Assembly: GCF_001949145.1 (NCBI RefSeq)
Contig: NW_019091485.1
Coordinates: forward strand, 816,826-834,727
Direction of reading: 5' to 3'
Source: Acanthaster planci
Taxonomy: Eukaryota; Echinodermata; Asteroidea; Valvatida; Acanthasteridae
Length of the DNA: 17,902 bases
Below, one piece after another: positions 1 to 11,100 of the stretch. The notes below the pieces were generated by a model. The model was given only the letters and a program-made list of their open reading frames with translations, had not been told where the DNA came from and did not search any database. Position 1 is the stretch's first letter. Each line of letters begins with the position of its first letter. A program made the position numbers and the translations under genes.

Positions 1-420
1 GTGCAGCTTTAAATTTCATCCATATTTTACGTTTTAAATAACATACTTATGAGAACAGGCAATTTTTTTTTTTAATTTAGTTCTGAGCCAGGTTTCATTC
101 CTAAGTTGTTGAAGAGGCATTGTTTTAACTTTCCAGACTAGCACCCAGTTAACAGAAAACTGCGTATGTACATATGGTAAAGTAAACCATTTCTGAACTA
201 ATGCCACCAGTGATACCAATTTCTCTTTTCCATACTAGAAAGGAGACTCTCTTTACAGCTCCTACATGTATTCCCCTCAAATACGTTGGAGTCCCATTAC
301 ACGGGCTGTTCTTGAAGAAGGTTATGGGGCCCATTAATATAACACTATAAGGTAAATAATGAACAGTTGAGGCATTGTGCTTGGAACCTTGGTGATCTGC
401 CAAACTTCAAAAGTGGGCTT

Positions 421-453
421 TTTATTTCGCAGTTTATTGTATTTAGCTTTTAT
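421..453 (-). terminator. Cluster of three AATAAA polyadenylation hexamers
   Basis: Read on the minus strand, AATAAA occurs three times within 33 bases (complement at 421-426, 433-438 and 448-453). This is a candidate distal poly(A) signal for APEH, about 1.6 kb after the stop. AT-rich DNA makes chance hexamers common, so this is a candidate only. Confidence 0.3.
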
Positions 454-1017
454 TCTCTGTACCACAGCACCAGGACAAATTGACACCTTATGTTATGATG
501 GGAAAGCCTGCACTGCATCTATGAGAACAGATTTGGGAGGGATAGTCTAAATTATAACCTAAAAGAGGAAGAAAAATACCAAGCTTTTCTAAGTTACACT
601 AAGTCTATGCTCAATGGAAGGACTTTGTACGTTCCAATATAACGGCCAACGGGATTTCAGGCAGAATGGTTTGGTTTATCAAAAACAGATCATTTGAATT
701 AAAAAGTAACCGCAGTTTCAACTGCACTAATTACAATTACATGTATTTACTTAGAGTAAAGTCCTGTTTTCAAGGCTGTCTGCTTCTCAATTGCATTTAA
801 ACAGTGTTTAAAATCACCTTTTACCCAAAATGTGACCTAACTGAATTGTAAAAAATTGAAATCATCCACCAACTGAAATTTGTTTGAACTAGAGTATGCC
901 TCCCTTTACAACCCAAGTTGTCTTTTACATGGTCTTTAATAGTCTATCCTGAAAAATATATATCTGTACAACACATGAGTCACTGTGGATTGAACATAGC
1001 ATTGTAAAAAAGAATAT

Positions 1018-1041
1018 TTTAATGCAGTCTTACCGTTTATT
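1018..1041 (-). terminator. Candidate proximal poly(A) signal
   Basis: On the minus strand AATAAA (complement 1036-1041) is followed 12 bases later by the variant ATTAAA (complement 1018-1023). A T-rich tract and then a GT-rich stretch follow, a typical cleavage-site arrangement. It would give a 3' UTR of about 1 kb that includes the mobile element at 1509-1930. An ATTAAA also lies at 1989-1994, just after the stop codon. Confidence 0.35.
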
Positions 1042-1508
1042 TATATTTTTGCACAGGGAGAATACATTGTATGGTATCAAACAATATTGGCTTGTGTATA
1101 TTAATCAGAGATACTGCCTTCATTGAAGGCAGGATTGAAAGGATATTCCCCAAAAGGGCAACAGTGTATCAGTGCTAAAAAGGTGCGTGCATGTAACAGT
1201 TTTTGAACTATTTACTGGACAGGAAACAGCAAGCAAACCGAAACTGTTCATCTGTCTGGGACAAATAGAAAATAAAATTACAACAAACAGAGAAAAGCAA
1301 GGACTTCTATTTTCATTGTTTCACTGAGTGAATCTGCTGCCCTCCCTCAAATGTGGCCTTGAGTGAATACAAAACAAAATGTAGGCACAGTGTTTTGGGA
1401 TTACACACTTATTTATCTAATATCGCGGCTAACACAGTTCCAACATGAACCCATTTTTGCATAGTTTTACCATTTTGCGTGTAGTCTCATGTTATAGTGC
1501 TCCATGCT

Positions 1509-1930
1509 TTAACCCTTGACGACGGGAATTTTTTTCCGAATGCCGACTCCAAGAATTCCAGCCTCTCTTGGCCACGAAGGCCACCTGCCAAACTGCAAGT
1601 TCTCAGTTTGTGGCCCTGCGTGCTCTGCATGCTTTGGTTTACACAGTGAAAAGGCTCATTGTTCGTTGGCATGCGGCTCTACTCACACTCACACATTCCC
1701 GTTGCCTCTTTTCAAAGTGGGGACTATTGTGAAAATGGTGATTATGATGCAAATTCGGTCTTTTCATTTCTGGGCTACACACAAAGTCCAACACCATATA
1801 TACAAGAGCCAGGGTCTGCCTTCTTTCACCGTGTTCGCTCGAGCGTGGGCCTAGAATAATAGCTGAAAAGCGGGCTGAGGATCTCAATTTTTATGGCGGC
1901 TCTTACCGTCTCCCGGCGTGAAGGGGTTAA
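1509..1930. mobile_element. piggyBac-like MITE, TTAA-flanked (about 414 bp)
   Basis: A TTAA at 1509-1512 is followed by CCCTTGACGACGGGAA. At the other end, TTAA at 1927-1930 is preceded by the inverted counterpart, which reads CCCCTTCACGCCGGGAG on the minus strand. TTAA target duplications and ends starting CCC are the hallmark of piggyBac-type elements. The body is 414 bp with no transposase, so it would be non-autonomous. Its base composition is more GC-rich than its surroundings. It lies in the 3' UTR or just downstream of APEH. The family assignment is an inference from the ends only. Confidence 0.6.
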
Positions 1931-2022
1931 TGTAACCAGCTTCACTGTAAAGTAACAAAACCAAATGATCGGTCCAAACATGGACGCCTTTAATGCTGTT
2001 CACACAAAGGTGGTTCACATCT

Positions 2023-2122
2023 TTAAAGGAATGAGCTGAACCACTTGTACATATTCATGAAGCAATCAGCCTCAGCATCAACTTTGGCCAGACCATGGCA
2101 GTTTTCACCATACACAAGCATT
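2023..2122 (-). CDS. APEH: APEH exon 22: catalytic His and stop
   Basis: The acceptor is TTTATTTCAG at about 2132-2123. The exon supplies the last base of codon 702, residues 703-734 and the TAA at 2023-2025. His711 (codon 2095-2097) in the context NCHGLAK is the catalytic histidine; human has THALSEV at this place. The segment [12 protein letters not shown] matches the conserved C-terminal helix. The C-terminus ends SSFL, with no tail beyond the family's usual end. Confidence 0.93.
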
Positions 2123-5100
2123 CTGAAATAAAGGGGGGAAAATGAAGAGCATGAAACACCTCACCCAGTACATCTACCAATGTTCCCTAAATCCCAACAG
2201 TAGAAGCTATTTAATATTCAGTGACCTAAACTTCTTGATTTAACCACTCGTTAATTCCATATCTATCTAAGCAAATCATGGCACCACGCACATTGTTTAT
2301 GGAGTAGATGAACAGACAAAGCCCTAATAAATGCCCCAAAATATGAGACAAAACATGGAGCCAGCCCTCGCTGCTGGATTGGTTCAATAACAACTAAAAA
2401 TGTACATGGCATATGTAGTGACCACTTTGCCATTTGATGAAGAATTTATGGTTATTCTATGTGAATCTAAGCCTCTCTGTTTCACATTACAATCTATAGC
2501 AGCTGACCAAATGCTTGCTTACTGCATTGGTGGCTAATCTCGGGAAAACCATGTAATTACATGGTACTTAAATGTCATTTGATCAGATCCTATTCGGGCC
2601 GAGATTAGAAATGACTTGCACACCTATGAAAGCAATTAAGTCACTGCAGCCATTTCTCATATACGTGTGTTACCGTTACTTTTACTTTACAAAGTAAGGT
2701 TTTTGTTTTTATATTTTTCACTCTGAGCAGTCTGGGTCCAAGCCTCTCCCATGCGATAATGCATACTTACTTTGTCTTGGTTCCACGCGCCTTGAGAGCC
2801 CTGTAGAATTCCTGTCCTTGTTTGGGAGGTACCCGCAAATCCACAGCACCTATCATGACTAAGGTCGGGGTGGTTACCTGAGGCAAGGGAAATCCAAAAT
2901 TATGAGCATTAACTGTAGCATATCTATCTTCTTTGAGGAATTTGTAAAGGGATTTGTGGACCAAAGTGATAAGAAAACAAATCTCTGCTTCTGTATACAA
3001 GGAATGAAGTAGATGCAGCAAATGGCCTTATTAGTACTAAAATGCCAGGCAAATTTTCCCACATGGTGGCTTCACAGTTTGGATTTCAGCTTCAGGTTTT
3101 GTACTCTCATCTAGGGTCATGAATGGCAAGGAGCTTTCTTCTTCAAAGAAAAAAAATAATTAAGGAAAAAAGAAAAAGAAAAGGGGATAAACTCGCTGGT
3201 ATGAAATGCTAGGAAATAACTCCTATCTACTGTTGGATCTATCAGACTTGTCAGCTGTTACTGATGGCTGCTTTGTCCCCTTAAAAGAGCCATACCCCTT
3301 TCTTGAGATGCCCGTGTCTAGAGTTGTATTCTTACCCATAGTAGTAACCAGAAACCTATCAACGGTGGAAAAGTATGTAGGGTAATGTGAAAATTAATTT
3401 CACTGGGAGTGTTCAAAAATCTACTGACAAGCCAATTCAGCAGAGCTGTTAAACACTTGCAATTACCTAGTGCAGCTTGTTTTGGACTTGGCAAAAAAAA
3501 GGTCCCACACCAACACGACATATAATTTATATTGCTCAAGACTGGTCAAAAGCTGATTTTGTTCTGAACAAACTGACAGACTTCAGCCATTTTGTTACAT
3601 AATTAAGCCAACGTCATATTCTGTCAGTGGCTAGCAGGGACAGTTATTATTGTCACTGACTCGTCTATCTCAGAGGTTATGCATCCTCGGAGGACAATAG
3701 TTTTGTATCACTGGGCAGGCTGGAGTAAATCTGTTGTGTATTCTTTGTAACTAAATTAAACTAACAAAAAAAGGCCTCTGAGATACCAGCAATGCATACT
3801 GGTAGTCTCTTTACCCGTTTAAAACTTGGCAAGGAGAAGCAGTATAAATGGGACATTATCTTGCTCACGGACACATACCAAACTACACACAAACAAAATT
3901 CAAAATGCTACTTGCTGTACCTTGTGGGCATGAATGATGGGAGATTTACTCAGCATGGCACTGTACATCTCCGGAGATGGCAATTTGTCAAACTCAAAGG
4001 GCCCAATACCAGCCTCACAGTGATTCCTGGAAAGTATTAATGATGTCACACATTGTTTAGATGTGCACTTCCCTGTAGCAGTGGTACCCATGAGCACCAT
4101 AGGAAAGCATATTCATAAATAAAGCATGGCTTACAGACAATAGAGGTCAATTCAAATCTGTCAATTTATTGGTGCACTGTCAATCCAGTTTTCTGTGAAA
4201 GACATTTTCTTTGAAATATTCAATCCCTACCTCATACATGTTATGTTCATATTTATCAATAAACAGTAACCATGACAAAAATGTTATTATTACTATATTT
4301 AAAGAACATTTATCAAAGGCCTTTTAATACAAAAATCCTAATTTTGGACTTACCAATCAGGAATGTCAGTGCTTCCAAGCATAGCTGTAGGAAAACAAAA
4401 TTAAAAATCCCAAAATTAGTACAGAAAAACTATAAATCTCTTTCTCAGCAAAATCCAAGCAAGTTATCTGAAGCAATGAATTTAGGGGAACTCACATGCA
4501 ATGTTTACAACTGGGTTCCTTGTCACACAAGCCTTGTAGAAGTCCTGAAAATATAAACAAGGGGTTCTCTTTAAAATAAGAAAACAATCGTCTTGCCAAC
4601 AAGATGCTGTTAGAGTGAATGTAATTACAAGTATGGAAAGGGGAACAATTATTTAAGAAGATTTGCTTTAAATAATGTACAGGGAACCAATCGTTTTCTT
4701 TCTTTTTTTTCAGATAACAGGTACTCCGTAAAGGTTTACATAAAATATCTTGAAATCAACAGAAGGCATTTCAGGGTTATATTGTCGGTTTCACCATGAA
4801 GTGCAAATCATGGATAGTTGCCGCACCACGAACTGACATATTGTGTGTACAAAGTCTAAGGACTGTACGTCACTTTGTGGTGCACCAAAACTATCCTATG
4901 TGTCACCGACGATATGATCATTTTCTCAAAGCTATATTCCTTGATGGTATGAAGAAAACACACCTACCGGAAACTGACCGATGAGATGTGTGACTAGGAA
5001 ACCTCCGTGTGAACCCCCGGACAAGACGACCCTATCCCGATCAGCCTTCCCAGAATCCAACACTGTCAGCACAGCATGCTGGGAAATGCAAAGTATCATG

Positions 5101-8100
5101 GGAGTTACAAATCAGAAAGCTTCCTCACAATGACGGTGGTGTCAACATTAAAATTTTGGTTCATTCCAAATGTGTCATAATTACTGATTTGAGTACTCTA
5201 CATCATGTTGCTATTCTTGATGAATTTTCTGAAATTTTTCGTATTTCTTTCACAATTGCTTGATAATTACTCAACATATAGAATTAATGCACAAATCGAC
5301 AAAGATTTTCTTCACTGGAAAAAGTATAACTCATTTCTCTCACAGCAACACCTCTTCAATACAGCCAAAAATGTTTTATAACATTTGGATAAAATATTTA
5401 TATTTTACATTACACATATGGGCATATGCACAAAATCATTTCAAAACAATATTATTACCTGGGAAATTGGTATGAACTAAGGAAGTATTTTAACTTCATG
5501 TAAATTGTCATTAAGAGCTGCATGAATGCTGTCTGATAGGTGCATTTCTAATGACAAGGCTTGAGAGGCACTTTTAAACTACTAAAAGCAAAATAAAGGT
5601 CAGTGTCTGTGAAAAAAACCTTATTGATCTTTGCAGCAAAGACCATGTGTGCCACTGATCACGATAACTGAAATGTGTTACCTGCACATCATCCACATCC
5701 TGTCGACCCACATTGCCTGGTAGTGATAAGATGCTGGCTTGACCAAAGCCTAAAGAGCCTCGGAAATTGACTACAAAAAGGCAAGCAGAAGACAGAAACT
5801 TGTCCAGTTGTAATCAATGTGTTGCAAGTCATCATTTGATCACAACGACGTCACAATCACGAATCAATGACAAATCATCATGTATCAAAATGAGCCACAA
5901 GCTACTCAGAGTAACAAAGACATTGCTTCATCACAATTCTCTTCTTGTGATTAACTTCAGAAAAATTATTAATTGCATCCCAATTTTTCCCAAATGTTCT
6001 TTCTTAAAACATGCCTATGAATTTTGATAACAACATTGATAATGTCTTCATCCAGGTTGATTTCAGAAGATGTTTCACTCCCCTAGCTTGCTCTAACTTG
6101 GGATATTCTGCGCAAAGTATATCATCCAAAGATTTCTTTATGTGTAGATTTCTTGATTACCCAAGAGCACCGCGAATCCCAACTTGCAAAATGCCACCAT
6201 TGACAGCAGATACTCAGCTACTATTACGCTGTGTGGACCACCTAAAAGAGACACAACATCAGAGACTTATATTTATCTATGCATTCCATACAAAAATATA
6301 AATCCCACTTCATATCAGAACTCATGTAAATATCGTCTTCCATGTATTCGACACCCCACATCCCCAAGATTGTGAAAGGGTGGAGTAGTATAATTAGCGC
6401 ACCAATTCCTTCCTCACCTTTCACCTCAGCATTTTTAAATCCCAGTAAGATCAACAAAAGAACTGGGTTTAGATTCCCTAACTGGTTACATTGGTTTCCC
6501 CAAAGTATTTCTATGGGGTTCCCAGTGTAGCAGGACTCAAGTCCAGGACTCAGATTCAAGTCAGACTGGAGTCACATTTTTCATGAATTGGACTCAACTT
6601 GAGGCTTGTGACTCAGAACCCAGTCTCAAGGCTTGTAACTTGGGACTCAGACTCAACGTTGGTGACTCAACTACAATACTGGTGTTTCCCCCACCTCTAA
6701 AACCGGGAATGCCTCACATAAATTCTCACTGGGTTTCTTCAGTTTGCCAACCATAGTGCCATGGGTGTTTTCAAGAAATCTAAATTTCACAGCCATTCAT
6801 TTTACAATGGTCACAGCTGGGTTCACCAACCTTGTTGGTAATGGAAACTGGGATCAATTTTGACCGTGTACACAATGTCCAAGATATTGACTTACCATGC
6901 GGCAGAACAATAAGCGGTGGCAGGTTACCATTGGATGTCTGGCCTGGCGTTAGAAGAATAGCCTCATAGTCAATAACACCTGCACAATCCATCATAATAG
7001 AGCAGAAATAAACAATGATATTAATTTGGCTTTGCATCATAGATGTAAATTTTGTTAGGTTACTCAGACGTATACACAGTTGCCTGTTCACTGGGCATCC
7101 ATTCAGAAAATATCATTGTGACATCAACAAACTTACACAATAGATTTGAGGTATAAATCTCAGCACTCAAGGGGCATGCTTGACACCATAAAAAATGTTT
7201 TCCCGTCATTCAAAAAAACTCAGTCACCTTTAATTCACTTCGAAATCAATGCTATAAATTCAAATCACTGTCTGACTCACCATGAGCAGACTCTGTGTCT
7301 GTCTTTGCCTTGAGTTGCAGAATTTCCCAGGACAAGTTCTCAACGTAGGCCATACTAGCATCCAATAAGATCCAGGCCATGCTAAGCTCCTGCCCCTCAG
7401 ATGGTAGCTCACCTATCACCTTCACACAAAAATCAACTTGTGTAACATGCATGACATGATGGAGGGACATACACGACGACTTGCAGATCAAAACTTACAG
7501 ACTAGACTGGTACCACAGGGGCCTGTCAATGAATTCCCCACACCACATTTTTCCTTGTGATTGAATTTGAATGTGATGACTGAAGTTCCACTTGTATTTT
7601 AGCAAAAGGTTTGCAACAATGAACTCTACATGATAATCTATAGATAACCATTTAAGGACTAAAACTGTGCTCATAAGTATGAAAATGCACAAATGCCTGA
7701 GCACATGTACCGACATGGCCTTTAGTTCCAGGGAAGTAACACTGTGATTGCTAAGGACGTAATTCGTATTGATATAGTGAACTGGTTGCTATGGATACAA
7801 TACTTGGTTGCCATCTGCACAATATTTTTGTTAATACATGTATGTCTATAGTAATGTGATTGCAATGTGCTTTAGTTATTATGGGTACAGTGGATATACT
7901 TTGGGTGCCAAGGGTGTTGTAGTAGAAATTCTTGGCTGTGGTATGGTTTGAGCAGAGGAAATGAAACAATAAGAACTATCAGAAATGGTACACATAGAGG
8001 ATGTGTGTACAGCTTGGACAATTGGGTGGTTACATCACAGCTTGATGTGGTTATTTTATGCCACACACCATAAGCAATGTGCACTTCACATCAATATGCG

Positions 8101-11100
8101 TGTACATACAAAGGTTTGTGAAATAACTGTACCAATCGGTGATATAACCAACTACTTTTTCCGAGCCATTTATGTATTTCGCATCCACACCATTTCTAAT
8201 GGTCCACGGTGGAAATAGTGATTAAACAAATTCTACGAATAAGGCATTATATAATACCATTTGCCAGATGCCATTGCCTAATGACAACTTAAATAAAGTC
8301 AAAGTCAAGAATAATTTTTTGAGCTCCAAAACATATCTTTTGGTAGGCTATCCGCATAGAAAGTTTGTTCACCTACCAGTTCAGGTCTTCTATTAGGAGC
8401 AGAGCGTGCGGCTAGTATGACATCACCTACAATATCGAGAATTGTCCATGCCCCAAACTTGGGATCAGAGGTCAACCTGGTCACCGAACACTTGTCTGTG
8501 TTTATTACAAGAATTTCCTGTTCAAAAAAAGAAACAAGTGCATTATTCAGGAATGGCAGAAGTGCATCCAAACATAAGAAAATAGGTTCATCATGTAAGA
8601 TTTGGTACAAATGAGGCAATCATTTTTGTTCAGCAGGGTAACTGGAACACAATGTTGATGACCAGATCAACATAGTATCATAACAAAGGGCAAAGGTCAA
8701 GGGACAATACCAATAAATATTGTTACCTTTTTACTTCCCCAAAATGAGGCCAACACAAGACGTTTATTGTCACTCATCCAGCACTTATCAACTGGGTTAT
8801 CACCAAAGACGTAGACACCAGGGAATGGGGAGCCAGCTAAACACAAAATGAAGATGAACTCATTAGCAGTAATTCAAACATATTTCAACTAAATAATTAC
8901 ACTGGACATTTTTCTGAATATTATGAAAACAACTTTTAAAACTGTCTTTCTTACAAAGCTGCAATAATCAGAGTGCAGCACGGATTCCAGAGAGCCAGAG
9001 TCGGTAAATATCCTTAACAACGACTGGTTATTCTTATGAAAACAACATCCGAGAAAAGACCCTTTGCAATGACATATGTACATCTACACAAATGAACAGC
9101 ACGGTTTGAGTGTCAGATTTCATTGATTACATTTTTCAGAAACAAAAGATGGAATTAAACGACGATTCTAACAATTTGAATCCTATGCTTTTTTGTGTCC
9201 ATGCTCTGAAGCAACACCCTTTCAACATTGCAATAATTATATGTGAATATATCCAACCATGTTAACATGCATATGTTTCACTGCCTCAGTGGCTTTTGGA
9301 GGATCTACCAAGAATTGTACCTGTAGGCTTTTGCACGGTGTCTACAACCACTGTAGTCTTCTTAGATACCCAATCGTACTGTTAGGAAAACAAAGGTTAT
9401 GTAGGAAAAGTATTTAACTCAGTACTGCTAAACAAGTTGAGTCTTCTAGAAGTTACATGATGAGAACAAATAAATATTCAGAAGATGGATTTCATTAAAT
9501 GTTTGATACATTTCCACTTTTGGTCTCTACAAATTATAGACAATGTTGCCAGAGCAAATGAATTGAGCAGTTATGTCAAAGGCCCTTTGCAACAACACAC
9601 TTTGCATTGTAGACAGGAATGATAGAGAGTCATCAGACTATTGCAGAAGTGCAGGTTAAGTTCAAAAAGCTTGCCTCAAATCATACATTAAAGCATAGTC
9701 TGGGGAATTCAAATGTGAAAACAAAAACATATTAGAAGTCAGGATACTGGACATTATGCAAATTTAAATTGCAATGAAACAAATCAGTAATCTCTATACA
9801 AAATGCCTGATTCACAAACATTCTTTAAATGAGTTGAAGACAGAGAGAAGCGTGAAGAAACTGTGCATCATCAGAAGAAAGAGTGTCCCCGGTTGATCTT
9901 GTAACCTTTGTTCCTAGGTCTGCCATAGGGCCTTACCATGACAATTTGACTACAGTGATGGTGTGGGCCCCCTGCCTCATTGCACAGGTACACTAACTTG
10001 CTTTTATCCTGGCTAAATCGAGGGCACCATATACTCTTGTCTGTCTTGCTCAGTACCTCTAGTGACAACAAAATGCAAACATGCACAACACACAAAAAGA
10101 AGGCAGCTTAGTATGATTCCAAGATGTCTGTCAATGAAACCTTACCACAGCAATTTGGCCGCAATGCCTGTGTGGTCCCCCGACTTCATTGCACAGGTAC
10201 ACCAACTTGGTTTGATCTGGACTAAAACGTGGGCACCACAATGACAAGTCTGTCCCACTCAGGACTTCTGTTTACAAAATGCCAATTTAAAGAAGGCAAA
10301 CTGAGAGCAAAAAACTTGATGTGGTACTAGTGTAACTAGGCAAAAATGTCTAAAGGGGCAGTGGGGAGGGGAACGTGTACATTTCAAATGGAGAGGGGAG
10401 CCACCCCGGAGGTCACAGATTGTCACTGGGGGAAGGTGGAACATTCAACATCAATCCAACTGGGACATGCTCATTGGTTCAGGGCAGCATTTTATATTTC
10501 CTAAGTTTTGTACTGACTTTGTCAAGCTAACACATGATCATTAGGGATGAAGATATACTCCATCTGGTTTTGGTTCAAATTAATGAACGAGACAAGTACG
10601 AAAATAGCCCATAATCAGGCAATAATAAAAGAATTATGTGCACAATCTCTTTAACTCTTTAGAAGAATGATGAACTCACCGCATCTATCACCTTCAAGCT
10701 GGACGTAGTACAAGGCACTCCTGGAATAATGTAACAACAGAACATTTGAAATGCTTATGTGTAAGGTTGGACCACTAATTATGACTGTTGACATTTACAG
10801 AAGGTTCATCCAATGTCACTTCACATACCTCCCATGCAACCCAACTCAAATTTGTCTGAAAAAGTGTCCAATAATAACTTTTCACACCAAATGTCAGCAT
10901 AATGCATAAATCTTCAATGCCGTATTCCTTCCTGAGGTCAGGCATTACCAAACATTAACCCTAACACTCCTCTGTCCTCCAACAGATGAAGGATTGAGGA
11001 GTGTTAGGGTTAAATTAAAAATTCAAATGAACTGGAGGCTCATTTGAATACCTTTTTATCTATTGTGTGGTAATGCCTGACCTCAGGAAGGAGTATGGCA

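Larger units (their letters stand above)
1..2022 (-). other. 3' UTR and downstream flank of APEH
   Basis: This stretch lies after the APEH stop codon on the minus strand. I see no conserved coding sequence in it on either strand; open frames are short and unrelated to known families. It holds candidate polyadenylation signals near 1018-1041 and 421-453, and a TTAA-flanked mobile element at 1509-1930. The proximal part must be 3' UTR, but the true transcript end cannot be fixed from sequence alone. Confidence 0.6.
9937..10267 (-). repeat. Tandem exon duplication (9a/9b), period 209 bp
   Basis: The starts of 9a (10267) and 9b (10058) are 209 bases apart. Similarity covers the whole 122-nt exons, including an identical 17-base run (GTGTACCTGTGCAATGA). 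It reaches into the upstream intron, where GCCTTCTTT and GCATTTTGT recur before both acceptors (complements near 10289-10297 and 10096-10104). Both donors are GTAAGG. The unit therefore copied the exon with its own acceptor. The intervening intron is 87 nt. Confidence 0.93.

Noticed and set aside
1516-1854. 112-codon plus-strand open frame
   Set aside because: It lies wholly inside the TTAA-flanked element, has no family resemblance, and its composition follows the element; overlapping frames on both strands are equally open.
3667-3784. 11-bp inverted repeat pair in intron 20 as a MITE
   Set aside because: The match does not extend in either direction and there is no target duplication; chance is a sufficient explanation.
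9379-9936. Search for a third copy of exon 9
   Set aside because: No further PRFS...KLVYL-like coding block with flanking splice sites was found between 9b and exon 10.
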